Shown here piece by piece: positions 27,082 through 35,398 of a stretch of 50,459 nucleotides of DNA (position 1 is the first letter of the stretch; each line of letters starts with the position of its first letter). The translations under genes and the position numbers were made by a program. The notes beneath the pieces are model-generated. The model had not been told where the DNA came from. It made no database searches and worked only from the letters and a program-made list of their open reading frames with translations. Source of the stretch: Solirubrobacterales bacterium (GTDB lineage: Bacteria; Actinomycetota; Thermoleophilia; Solirubrobacterales; 70-9); the NCBI GenBank assembly GCA_019456285.1, contig VRUE01000004.1, positions 7,789-58,247 of the forward strand. Direction: 5' to 3'.

Positions 27082-27746
27082 AGAACCTGGCCCCGGGGGT
27101 CTGGCGCCTGAAGGAGTTCCCGGCGCCCTCCATCAACGTCTATCTGGCCGAGGACGTGCTGATCGACGCCGGCCGGCGCTGGGACCGGCGCCGCGTCTTC
27201 AGCGAGATCAAGGGCCGCGATCTCTCAATACTCGCCCTGACCCACGTCCACCCCGACCACCAGGGCGTCGCCAAGGACGTCTGCGAGGCACGGGGCATCC
27301 CGCTCGCCTGCCACGCCGATGACGTCGACGCGATGGAGGGACGGCGACCGATCCAGGAGGCCCACCAGAGCCACCCGGTCAACCGCCTTTTCGACCGGCT
27401 CTGGACCGGCCCTCACCACAAGGTGGACCGGGTCCTGAACGAGGGCGACGGGGTCGCCGGCTTCCGCGTCGTCCATGCCCCGGGGCACGCCCGCGGCGAG
27501 GTGATCTTCTTCCGCGAGTCCGACCGGGTAGCGATCTGCGGCGACGTGATCCGCAACATGAGCTACGCCACCGCCCTGCCGGGAATCAAGGAGCCGCCGG
27601 AGATCTTCACCGCCGACCCGGCCGAGAATCGCCGCTCGATCCGCAAGCTCGCCGAGCTCAACCCGACCCTGATCCTCCCCGGCCACGGCCCCGCCGTCAC
27701 CGACATGGCCGCCTTCGAGCGCTTCGTCTCCCGGCTCCCCGCTTAG
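27078..27746 (+). CDS. MBL-fold metallo-hydrolase
   Basis: Metallo-beta-lactamase fold, 222 aa. The dinuclear metal site is visible: THVHPDHQG (HxHxDH), a His in HAPGHARGEV, the bridging Asp in ICGDVI, and a final His in LPGHGP. This resembles glyoxalase II-type thiolester hydrolases and general MBL proteins; the substrate is unknown. ATG 27078 overlaps the previous stop. Its TAG stop (27744-27746) forms the first bases of the palindromic element at 27745. Confidence 0.9.
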   Translation: MKNLAPGVWRLKEFPAPSINVYLAEDVLIDAGRRWDRRRVFSEIKGRDLSILALTHVHPDHQGVAKDVCEARGIPLACHADDVDAMEGRRPIQEAHQSHPVNRLFDRLWTGPHHKVDRVLNEGDGVAGFRVVHAPGHARGEVIFFRESDRVAICGDVIRNMSYATALPGIKEPPEIFTADPAENRRSIRKLAELNPTLILPGHGPAVTDMAAFERFVSRLPA

Positions 27747-27911
27747 GGCCTATCCCGGTAGGGCCCGCACCCCTGGCTGCGGCCTGGATGGCGTCGCGGA
27801 TGCTTCGTCCTCGGTCGGCCGAATAGCGCCTGACTATTCGGCCTCCCTGCGTCCTCGCCCCGCTCGCCCCCAGACCACCCCAGCAGCACGCTCCCTACCG
27901 GGATAGGCCCT
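27745..27911 (+). repeat. 167-bp palindromic element with 19-bp arms (stop-codon-abutting superfamily)
   Basis: Arms 27745-27763 and 27893-27911 are perfect 19-bp inverted repeats (GGGCCTATCCCGGTAGGG core). At the centre GGCCGAATAG (27817-27826) and CTATTCGGCC (27834-27843) form a 10-bp stem with a 7-base loop. CGTCCTCGGTCGG (27806-27818) is the family motif. The left edge lies inside the TAG stop of the MBL gene. The half from 27745 to about 27820 is almost identical, as reverse complement, to 42735-42812 (about 73 of 78 positions). The whole core matches 38601-38765 in reverse complement. Confidence 0.85.
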
Positions 27912-27917
27912 TGACCG

Positions 27918-27967
27918 GACGTGCCTGAGGTTAGCCACCCATAGCGGGGGTCAAGCTCAGGCACGTC
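27918..27967. repeat. Small hairpin element with 12-bp arms (family shared with 29928)
   Basis: GACGTGCCTGAG (27918-27929) and CTCAGGCACGTC (27956-27967) pair perfectly around a 26-base loop containing GCCACCCATAGCGGG. The sequence at 29928-29977 is similar in arm and loop. Apart from this hairpin and the 167-bp element, I see nothing gene-like between the MBL stop and the small gene at 28058. Confidence 0.65.
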
Positions 27968-28057
27968 TCGATCGGTCGTTCCCACCTCGCATTCAGCGTC
28001 GTGCTCGACCTGGCCTGGCTGCATCGCTTCCGCCCCGCCACCGGCTACGCTTCGGCT

Positions 28058-28276
28058 GTGAAGGCGGGTCACACAGACGTCATCGACCACGGGTTCAAGG
28101 AGGGCGACCCGGTCTGGGTCGAGGACGGCGACGGGAAACACCATTCCGGGATCTTCGTCGGCGACAACGAGAGCACCGGCTGGTTCGGCGGCGGCCCCAG
28201 CGCCTATGTCGCTCACCCCGAAGCCCACCAGGCCGAGGTCGTCTCGGTCTTCCGCATCACCCCGCGCGACGAGTAG
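28058..28276 (+). CDS. Small hypothetical protein, 72 aa
   Basis: A soluble, acidic, glycine-rich protein likely to form a small beta barrel (GDPVWVEDGDGKHHSGIFVG, AEVVSVFRITPRDE). The pattern of short strands is SH3- or KOW-like, but no family is recognised. GTG 28058 is chosen because the extra 19 residues from GTG 28001 look unrelated; no ribosome binding site helps. It lies between palindromic elements and an IS630-type remnant. Confidence 0.5.
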   Translation: MKAGHTDVIDHGFKEGDPVWVEDGDGKHHSGIFVGDNESTGWFGGGPSAYVAHPEAHQAEVVSVFRITPRDE

Positions 28277-28332
28277 CACGGCGTCCCACCCTTCAGCACG
28301 TTCACCGAGAAGATCGTGCTGCTGGTGTGACC

Positions 28333-28729
28333 GGCAACGTTTGCCGGTTTCCATAACCAGGCCTGGACGCCTCGCCGCCGAACTGGCCTTCCGGCGCAAT
28401 CGACGAATCGGGAGGCCACAGTGGCGGCGAGGGTGGAGCTTCGGGAGATCGGCAACGAGGAGGGCAACCGGCTGCTGCGGATCAGTGGCCGCGGGAGCGG
28501 CTCGGTCGTCACCTGGCGCCGGGCGCAGATCGTGCTGCTCTCTGCGCAGCGGATGAGCCCGACAAAGATCAGCGAGGTCGTCTTCACCGATCCCGACACG
28601 ATCCGCGAGGTGATCCACAACTTCAACCGCGACGGCTTTGACGCGCTCTACCGCCGCTACATCGCCTGGCGCAACCACCACATCGACGACACAAAGCTAC
28701 GCGCCATCGTCGACACGGCAAACGTTGCC
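28333..28729 (+). mobile_element. IS630-type remnant (MITE-like) with 14-bp terminal inverted repeats
   Basis: GGCAACGTTTGCCG (28333-28346) and CGGCAAACGTTGCC (28716-28729) are perfect inverted repeats, each also self-complementary. They bracket a 103-codon frame similar to the N-terminal helix-turn-helix part of IS630-family transposases. At about 397 bp it is far shorter than a full IS630 (over 1 kb), so it looks like an internal-deletion derivative. The TA target duplication typical of IS630 is not clear at the ends. Confidence 0.6.
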
Positions 28730-28732
28730 TGA
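28421..28732 (+). pseudogene. Truncated IS630-family transposase (N-terminal HTH part only)
   Basis: 103 residues. RRAQIVLLSAQRMSPTKI and EVIHNFNRDGFDALY are characteristic of the DNA-binding half of IS630 transposases. The DDE catalytic domain is absent: the frame runs into the right inverted repeat and stops there (TGA 28730-28732). GTG 28421 has GGGAGG five bases upstream. It cannot transpose by itself, but could still bind the repeats. Confidence 0.75.
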
Positions 28733-28743
28733 TGCTCCACTAG

Positions 28744-29841
28744 CTACTTGTTGGAATTGCAGTTGGGGTGGTCGGGCTTCTTGCTACACGGTGGCCCGCC
28801 GCCGCCTCCGCCGTCACCGTCGCTCGCTTTCAGCACGAAGTCGAGGTTGGTGAACGATCCGCTATTGACCTGCACCCGCGTCGTGGAGCTCAGGCTGCCC
28901 TTGGAGGCAGTGACGTCGTAGGTCACCGTGTACGGGACACCGGACATCGAGTAGTTGCCTCCGCTGTCGGTCGTCGCGGAGAAGGGCGTGACCGCCAGCG
29001 CCACTTCTGCGCCTTTCACCGGGCCGCTGCCGTCCGTCACGGTGCCTTCGACCGTGGCCGTCTGTGTCGGATAGAGGTACCTCGCGCCTTCGGCGTCGTC
29101 ACCAGCGAGCGAGCACCGTGCTCCCTGGTAGGAGGGGTACATCAGCGCACTGATGTCCTTTGAGTGACCGAGGCCGACGAAGTGGCCGTTCTCGTGCCCC
29201 AGGACCGTCTCGATGTCGTAGCTCTTTTTGACATTCCCGCACGTCTGGTGCCAGTTGAAGCGGGTGTTCGCCGCTATGTCAACCTCGTCGGTTGACGTCC
29301 CGAACCAGGCCACGGCAAGTGTCCTGCGATCAAGCCTGAGCCAGCCGGTGTCGTTGTTGGTGTCGAAGGTCTGTGGCCCGGAACACTGCTGGACGAGCGA
29401 TGGGCAGCGGCTGGTTTCCCCACCGTAGGTAATGCCAAAGAGGGAGTTTTCGACTCCGTTCCACGTCGTATGCGTGTTCTGGAGGGCCGGCAACGCGGCG
29501 ACCCGCTCGTTTGCCGGGTTGTAGTTCTGCGTCGCGGGCGGGGTATCCCAGACCAAGCCGGTCAGGGTGAACCCCGCGGATCCAAGCGCGGCGGAGCCGA
29601 TCGGTCGCGCCCCTTGGCGCTTTAGCGCCGCGCGCTTTGCGGCGCGCACGTTCTGCCCGCGGGGGACGACAACGACCACGTCCACCAGCACGGCGCGGGC
29701 GCCGACCTGGGTTGTGCCAAGCGCTGAAACCACGCGTGGGCCCTTGCCTTCGGCCCCGAGCGCCGGGGCCTGCACCGCCATCGCCAACGTAAGGCTCAAT
29801 GCCGCAATCCAGAGTACCCTGCCGCTTCTCTTCCTGCTCAC
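28744..29841 (-). CDS. Secreted matrixin-like metalloprotease with C-terminal carboxypeptidase-regulatory-like domain
   Basis: A signal peptide (MSRKRSGRVLWIAALSLTLA) is followed by a propeptide-like region and a zinc protease domain with H216-ENGH-FVGLGH226-S, the HExGHxxGxxH site of matrixins. ALMYPSYQGA supplies the Met-turn. After YLYPTQTA comes a transthyretin-like beta domain (VEGTVTDGSGPVKGAEVAL...) and a glycine-rich tail. Four or more Cys residues suggest disulphides in an extracellular enzyme. GTG 29841 has GGAGGGGGAG upstream. The stop is 14 bp from the IS630 remnant. Confidence 0.85.
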   Translation of the reverse strand: MSRKRSGRVLWIAALSLTLAMAVQAPALGAEGKGPRVVSALGTTQVGARAVLVDVVVVVPRGQNVRAAKRAALKRQGARPIGSAALGSAGFTLTGLVWDTPPATQNYNPANERVAALPALQNTHTTWNGVENSLFGITYGGETSRCPSLVQQCSGPQTFDTNNDTGWLRLDRRTLAVAWFGTSTDEVDIAANTRFNWHQTCGNVKKSYDIETVLGHENGHFVGLGHSKDISALMYPSYQGARCSLAGDDAEGARYLYPTQTATVEGTVTDGSGPVKGAEVALAVTPFSATTDSGGNYSMSGVPYTVTYDVTASKGSLSSTTRVQVNSGSFTNLDFVLKASDGDGGGGGGPPCSKKPDHPNCNSNK

Positions 29842-29927
29842 AACTCCCCCTCCACGCGTCGGTGAGCCGCCACTTTATCAGCCTGGTGCCGTCCTCGGCG
29901 ATAACGCCGAGCGCTTGCTCCCCGTCG

Positions 29928-29977
29928 GGACGTGCGTGAGCTTGCCCATCCATATCGGGAATAAATCTCAGCCACGC
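29928..29977. repeat. Small hairpin element (second copy of the 27918 family)
   Basis: GGACGTGCGTGAG...CTCAGCCACG matches the copy at 27918-27967 in arms and loop (CCCATCCATATCGGG versus CCACCCATAGCGGG), but the stem has two mismatches. Its right arm contains the TGA that ends the LLM gene fragment at 29968. A separate perfect hairpin, CTCGGCG/CGCCGAG (29894-29911), lies just before it. Confidence 0.5.
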
Positions 29978-30061
29978 CCCGCTCGGGCAGTGGGGCCGAA
30001 GGCGTCGATGAGGCGGCTCTGGTACTCGCTCAGCTCCTCGGGGGAGATGAAGTAGGTGGGC
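29968..30061 (-). pseudogene. Duplicated 3' end of the LLM oxidoreductase gene
   Basis: Bases 29993-30061 are identical, over 69 bp, to 30545-30613, the last codons of the LLM gene at 30535. The copy stays in the same reading frame (PTYFISPEELSEYQSRL...) and runs to a different TGA at 29968-29970. Upstream the match ends abruptly at the cupin gene. It is therefore a gene fragment left by duplication or recombination. Confidence 0.8.
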
Positions 30062-30086
30062 AAGCTCTCCGCCCTGAGGGGGAGCT

Positions 30087-30464
30087 TCAGCCCCGGGCGT
30101 CGGCGGCGCGCTGGCGGACCTGTTCCTTCTGGTCGAGGGTGAGAGCGCCCGGGTGGCCGTAGCCCGGCCAGGGGGTTAGGAGCAGGAGGAGGCGAGCGTC
30201 GGAGGTGGCGGTGACCGTGCGGCGCTCGGCGGGGGCGAACTCGAACATGTGCCCGCTGTTCGCCGGGACGCGCTCGCCGTCCGGTGTGGTCACCTCGATC
30301 TCGCCGTCGATCACGAGGAGGCGGGCGTGCTCGTGGACTTCATGCTCCTGGAGCTGCTCGCCGGCGAGGAGGCGGAGAACGATGGTCCGCGCGTCGTCCG
30401 CCGTGGAGAGGATCCGCGGCTCGCGGGGCTCGACATCGACGGACTTCAGGTCCCAGCTGTTCAT
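30087..30464 (-). CDS. Cupin-domain protein
   Basis: A single cupin barrel of 125 aa. HEVHEHARLLVIDGEIEV is cupin motif 1 with a metal-binding His cluster; GHMFEFAPAERRTVTA corresponds to motif 2, with a weaker His set. Function could be a small dioxygenase, isomerase or sensor. ATG 30464 is chosen because the upstream extension (to 30509) is short and atypical. It follows the LLM gene in the same direction, and lies between the two copies of the 69-bp repeat. Confidence 0.78.
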   Translation of the reverse strand: MNSWDLKSVDVEPREPRILSTADDARTIVLRLLAGEQLQEHEVHEHARLLVIDGEIEVTTPDGERVPANSGHMFEFAPAERRTVTATSDARLLLLLTPWPGYGHPGALTLDQKEQVRQRAADARG

Positions 30465-30534
30465 CACCACCTCCGCGTTGTACCCGGGCGTGCACCGTCT
30501 TTGTAGCACGCGGGAGGCGTCCCGGCGTGGGTTT

Positions 30535-31563
30535 TCAGGCCTCCGGGCCGAAGGCGTCGATGAGGCGGCTCTGGTACTCGCTCAGCTCCTCGGGGGAGAT
30601 GAAGTAGGTGGGCGGGGTGAGGAAGAGGCCGTCGGCTCGCTCGGCTGTGGCTTCGACCCGGGCGCGGACCTTGTCGAGGGGGCCGGCGGCGCAGTAGGTA
30701 TCGACCATCTCGTCGCCGATCGCGGCGGGGACCGCGGCGAGGTCGCCGCGGCGGAAGGCGTCGCCGGCGGCCACCGCGTCGTCGGCGAAGCCGTGCAGCT
30801 CCCAGAGCGGCATGTAGGTCTTGACCGTGGCGTAGAAGGAGATCGTGCGGCGGGCCATCTCGATCGCCCGGCCCTCGTCGTCGTCGATCGCGCAGCAGAC
30901 GGTCGGCAGGTAGTCGAAGTCCTTGCGCTCGCGGCCGGAACGGCGCAGGCCCTGCTCGAAGGAGTCGACCACGACCTCGTCGATCCAGCGCAGGCTCTGG
31001 ATCGGGTGGCCGATCAGGCCGTCGGCGACGTCGCCGGCCATCCGGCACATCCCGCCCTGTACGCCGGCGGTGTAGATCGGCACCGACTCGCGGGCGGCGG
31101 GGTGCGGCCGGACCCAGCCCTTGATGTCGATGTCGTAGTAGTCGCCTTCGAAGCGGATCGGCTCCCCCGCCCCCGCCTGCTGCATGATCAGCCGGGTCGC
31201 CTCGATCGCCTCGCGCAGGTGCGGGGCCGGGCGTCCGTACTCGGCGTTGTGCCAGGTCTCGTTGAGCCGCTTCACCCCCGAGCCGAGGCCGAGCCGGAAG
31301 CGCCCGCCCGACATCTCGTCGATGTCGAGGGCGCTGACCGCGAGGATGAAAGGGCTGCGGGTGAAGGCCCAGGCGATCCCGGTGGCGACGCCGATCCTCT
31401 CGGTCCTCCCCGCCAGGTAGGCGGCCTGGGTCATCGAGGAGCGGAACAGCTCCGGCGCCCAGACGCACTCGGCGCCAGCCGCCTCGGCCCGCTTCGCCTC
31501 CGCCTCCAGGTCGGCGATCGAGGTGCCGATCGCCGCGACCGAGATGCGGTCCAGGGCGCTCAA
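30535..31563 (-). CDS. LLM-class (luciferase-like) flavin/F420-dependent oxidoreductase
   Basis: A TIM-barrel oxidoreductase of about 342 aa. GVATGIAWAFTRSP, LDEM-type SALDIDEMSGGRFRLGLG and YTAGVQGGMCRMAGD are typical of the bacterial luciferase superfamily, many actinobacterial members of which use coenzyme F420. TTG 31563 lies 2 bases past the acyl-CoA dehydrogenase stop, so it is the fourth gene of the thiolase-dehydrogenase operon. That context suggests oxidation of a CoA-ester or alcohol intermediate. The C-terminal 69 bp are duplicated downstream. Confidence 0.88.
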   Translation of the reverse strand: MSALDRISVAAIGTSIADLEAEAKRAEAAGAECVWAPELFRSSMTQAAYLAGRTERIGVATGIAWAFTRSPFILAVSALDIDEMSGGRFRLGLGSGVKRLNETWHNAEYGRPAPHLREAIEATRLIMQQAGAGEPIRFEGDYYDIDIKGWVRPHPAARESVPIYTAGVQGGMCRMAGDVADGLIGHPIQSLRWIDEVVVDSFEQGLRRSGRERKDFDYLPTVCCAIDDDEGRAIEMARRTISFYATVKTYMPLWELHGFADDAVAAGDAFRRGDLAAVPAAIGDEMVDTYCAAGPLDKVRARVEATAERADGLFLTPPTYFISPEELSEYQSRLIDAFGPEA

Positions 31564-31565
31564 GC

Positions 31566-32690
31566 TCAGGCCGGGACCGGCTCGGCGGCCCCCGCCAGGA
31601 CCGCGTCGGCGACGCGGTCGCGGTGCCACTTGGCGTCGCCGAAGGTCGCCGCGTTCGCTTTCCCCCGCTTGAGGAAGAAGTGGAGGTCGTGCTCCCAGGT
31701 GAAGCCGACCCCGCCGTGCACCTGGATCGACGCGTCCGGGACGCGCCAGCCGGTGTCCGAGGCGTAGGCCTTGGCCATCGAGGCGGCAAGCGGCAGCGAC
31801 TCGGGCTCGGCGTCGGCGGCCCAGGCGGCGCCGAAGACGACGGAGCGGGAGTTCTCGGTCTCCAGCAGCATCTGGGCGCAGCGGTGGGAGACCGCCTGGT
31901 AGGAGCCGATCGGCCGCCCGAACTGCTTGCGGTCTTTGGCGTACTCCACCGCCATCTCCATCGTCCGCTGGGCGATCCCGGTCGACTCGGCGGCGACCGC
32001 GACGCAGGCCCGCCAGAGCACCGGCAGGTAGTCGGCCTGCCCGCCGCTCAGCGTCGCCCCGGGGCCGATCCGGACGCCGTCGAAGCGGACCGAGCAGAGG
32101 CGGCGGGTCGGGTCGATCGAGGGCTCCGCAGTCACGGTGACTCCCTCGGCGTCGCGCTCGACCAGGTGGCGGCGGCCGTCCGAGGTGGCGACGAGAAGGA
32201 AGTCGGCGCTGCCGGCGTCGATCGCAAGGACCTTCTCGCCGTCCAGCACGACCCCGTCGCCGTCGGCCTTCGCCTCCATCTCGAAGCCGCCGATCGTGGC
32301 CGGGGTGCCGGCGTCGAAGAGGGCGACGGCGCCGCGCGCCTCGCCGGCGGCCAGCGGCCGCAGCCAGCGCTGCCGCTGCTCGTCGGTGCCTCGCTCGGCC
32401 AGGGCCAGGCCGGCGACGGTCGTCGAGAGCAGCGGCGAGGGGGCGAGCGCGTAGCCCATCTCCTCGAAGAGGACGGCCAGCTCGACGATCCCGAGGCCCT
32501 GCCCGCCCCACTCCTCGGGCAGCGCCAGGCCGGGCCAGCCCAGCTCGGCCATCTCCTCCCAGTCGGACTGCTCGAAGCCGTGCTCGCTCTGCGCCAGCTC
32601 GCGGATCCGCTCGGACCTGTAGCGGGCGGCGAGGAAGTCGCGGGCGGTCGACTTGATCGCCTGCTGCTCGTCTGTCAGGTCGAAGTACAT
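31566..32690 (-). CDS. Acyl-CoA dehydrogenase, small (beta-like) subunit
   Basis: 374 aa. LTDEQQAIKSTARDFL N-terminus, KDRKQFGRPIGSYQAV and VHGGVGFTWEHDLHFFLKR are characteristic. The usual FEGT(S/A)E catalytic-Glu loop is absent. This is the pattern of the non-catalytic or FAD-site partner in heteromeric FadE pairs (such as those of mycobacterial sterol side-chain degradation). ATG 32690 is 2 bases past the upstream partner's stop. It probably forms an alpha2beta2 enzyme with the product of the next gene upstream. Confidence 0.9.
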   Translation of the reverse strand: MYFDLTDEQQAIKSTARDFLAARYRSERIRELAQSEHGFEQSDWEEMAELGWPGLALPEEWGGQGLGIVELAVLFEEMGYALAPSPLLSTTVAGLALAERGTDEQRQRWLRPLAAGEARGAVALFDAGTPATIGGFEMEAKADGDGVVLDGEKVLAIDAGSADFLLVATSDGRRHLVERDAEGVTVTAEPSIDPTRRLCSVRFDGVRIGPGATLSGGQADYLPVLWRACVAVAAESTGIAQRTMEMAVEYAKDRKQFGRPIGSYQAVSHRCAQMLLETENSRSVVFGAAWAADAEPESLPLAASMAKAYASDTGWRVPDASIQVHGGVGFTWEHDLHFFLKRGKANAATFGDAKWHRDRVADAVLAGAAEPVPA

Positions 32691-32692
32691 GT

Positions 32693-33871
32693 CTAACGGA
32701 GCTTGGGGAGGCCGAGCACCCGCTCGGCGATGATGTTCTTGAGGATGTCGGTCGTGCCGCCCTCGATCGAGTTGGCGCGGGAGCGGAGGAAGCGGTACTG
32801 CCAGGCGCCGCCCTCGATCGCCTGCTCGGCGCCGCGGTCGAGCGGCGCGTAGGCGCCCTCGATGTCGAGCGCCAGCTCGGTGATCCGCTGGTTGATGTCG
32901 GCCCACTGCCACTTGCCCAGCGAGCCCTCCGGTCCCGGGGTGCCGGACTGCATCGTCTTGGTCAGGCCGCGGTAGGCGTTCAGCCGCATCGTCTCGGCCT
33001 CGATGTGGAGCTGGGCGATCCGCTGGCGGTAGACCGGGTCCTCGGCCGCGGCGCCGCCGTTGACGCGGGTCTCGGCGGCCAGCTCGTTCAGCCGCTTGAG
33101 GCTGTTGGCGATCTGGGCGAGCGCGCCGAAGGCGAGCCCGGCGCGCTCGTTCATCAGCGTCGTGATCGCCACCGTCCAGCCGTTGCCGACCCCGCCGATC
33201 ACGTTGGCGTCGGGGATCCGCGCCTCCTCCATGAAGATCTCGTTGAACTCGCCCTCGCCGGTGATCTGGACCAGCGGCCGCACCTGCACCCCGGGCTGCT
33301 CCATGTCCATCAGAAAGTAGGTGAGACCCTTGTGCTTGGGGGCGTCGGGGTCGGTGCGGGCGACGAGCATGCACCACTTCGCGTACTGGGCGAAGGTCGT
33401 CCACACCTTCTGCCCGGTGACGACCCACTCGTCGCCGTCCTTGACCGCCCGCGTCTTCAGCGAGGCGAGGTCGGAGCCGGCCTCGGGCTCCGAGAAGCCC
33501 TGGCACCAGATCTCCTCGGCGGTCAGGATCGGCTCCAGGTAGCGCTTCTTCTGCTCGTCGGTGCCGTGGGCGATCACCACCGGGCCGCCCATCGCCAGGC
33601 CGAGCACGTTGGCGGGGCTGGGCGCCTCCAGCCGCGCCGCCTCGCCGACGAAGATCGCCTGCTCGATCAGGGTTGCGCCGCGCCCGCCGTACTCCTTCGG
33701 CCAGGAGATCCCGGCCCAGCCGGCGGCGTGCATCTGGCCCTGCCAGTCGCGCCGGAAGGCCATCACCTCCTCCAGCCCGCTCTCCGGCTCGGGCCCGGGG
33801 TGATTCTCTTCGAGCCAGGCGCGAACCTCGTCGCGGAACTCGCGCTCGGACGGAGAGAGGCTCAAGTCCAT
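32693..33871 (-). CDS. Acyl-CoA dehydrogenase, large (alpha-like) subunit
   Basis: 392 aa. [20 protein letters not shown] and [16 protein letters not shown] are the substrate- and FAD-contacting strands; [20 protein letters not shown] is the C-terminal signature seen in the larger subunits of actinobacterial FadE heteromers. Tight pairing with the next gene supports an alpha2beta2 complex. A palindromic element lies upstream between this gene and the thiolase, so translation of this gene begins 18 bp past it. Confidence 0.9.
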   Translation of the reverse strand: MDLSLSPSEREFRDEVRAWLEENHPGPEPESGLEEVMAFRRDWQGQMHAAGWAGISWPKEYGGRGATLIEQAIFVGEAARLEAPSPANVLGLAMGGPVVIAHGTDEQKKRYLEPILTAEEIWCQGFSEPEAGSDLASLKTRAVKDGDEWVVTGQKVWTTFAQYAKWCMLVARTDPDAPKHKGLTYFLMDMEQPGVQVRPLVQITGEGEFNEIFMEEARIPDANVIGGVGNGWTVAITTLMNERAGLAFGALAQIANSLKRLNELAAETRVNGGAAAEDPVYRQRIAQLHIEAETMRLNAYRGLTKTMQSGTPGPEGSLGKWQWADINQRITELALDIEGAYAPLDRGAEQAIEGGAWQYRFLRSRANSIEGGTTDILKNIIAERVLGLPKLR

Positions 33872-33888
33872 CAGTGCGGAGAGTACCT

Positions 33889-33968
33889 GGCCGCCTGGCC
33901 AAACGGATTGCTCATCCGTCTGAGCCTGGATCCAACGATCGACGCAGATATGCGCCGGTCAGGCGGCC
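33889..33968 (-). repeat. Palindromic element between thiolase and acyl-CoA dehydrogenase genes (stop-codon-abutting superfamily, diverged)
   Basis: GGCCGCCTGGCC (33889-33900) and GGTCAGGCGGCC (33957-33968) pair over 12 bp with one mismatch. The right end GATATGCGCCGGT resembles the right ends of the copies at 1 and 19169. It directly touches the thiolase TGA stop (complement of 33969-33971). It is more diverged than the other copies and lacks the exact 13-base core motif. Confidence 0.5.
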
Positions 33969-35156
<1,188 letters not shown>

Positions 35157-35187
35157 CGGAGCCCTCCGTTCGCGATCGACTGGAATG

Positions 35188-35206
35188 TCAACTCTAGCCA
35201 AGTTGA
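35188..35206. promoter_or_regulatory. Candidate operator upstream of thiolase
   Basis: TCAACT (35188-35193) and AGTTGA (35201-35206) form a perfect 6-bp inverted repeat with a 7-base spacer, 32 bp upstream of the thiolase start. A TetR-type regulator of fatty-acid or sterol genes is a natural candidate. It differs from the operators at 25379, so it would be a different regulator. Confidence 0.4.
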
Positions 35207-35235
35207 GTGGCGAGGCAGCCAGGCCGAGGGAGGGG

Positions 35236-35327
35236 GCCGGGTGTCCCCCTCCCGGAACCCGCGTCGAATCGCTGGGCGAGGGCGCTTTTCCCGGCTGCTC
35301 ACAAGTTCCGTCCGGGGGACACCCGGC
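35236..35327. repeat. Palindromic element in divergent thiolase/hydroxyacyl-CoA dehydrogenase region
   Basis: GCCGGGTGTCCCCC (35236-35249) and GGGGGACACCCGGC (35314-35327) pair perfectly, with imperfect extension outward into GGGAGG/CCTCC. Its interior, read on the minus strand, shares GACGGAACTTGTGAGC (35312-35297) and two shorter blocks with the element at 12393. Between divergent genes, it cannot be a terminator for either of them. Confidence 0.7.
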
Positions 35328-35398
35328 ACCTCCTTGTGGAAGCTCGAGAGGGACGACGAGGCCCGTGAGCTGGACTGCGTGATAGGAACCCGGTTCGA

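Noticed and set aside
27745-27911. Ordinary Rho-independent terminator
   Set aside because: The structure is far longer than a terminator hairpin, has a distinct core shared with other copies and no T-run, so it is listed as a repeat; a terminator effect is still possible.
28326-28735. Complete insertion sequence
   Set aside because: The transposase lacks its catalytic DDE domain and the element is far too short; recorded as a remnant instead.
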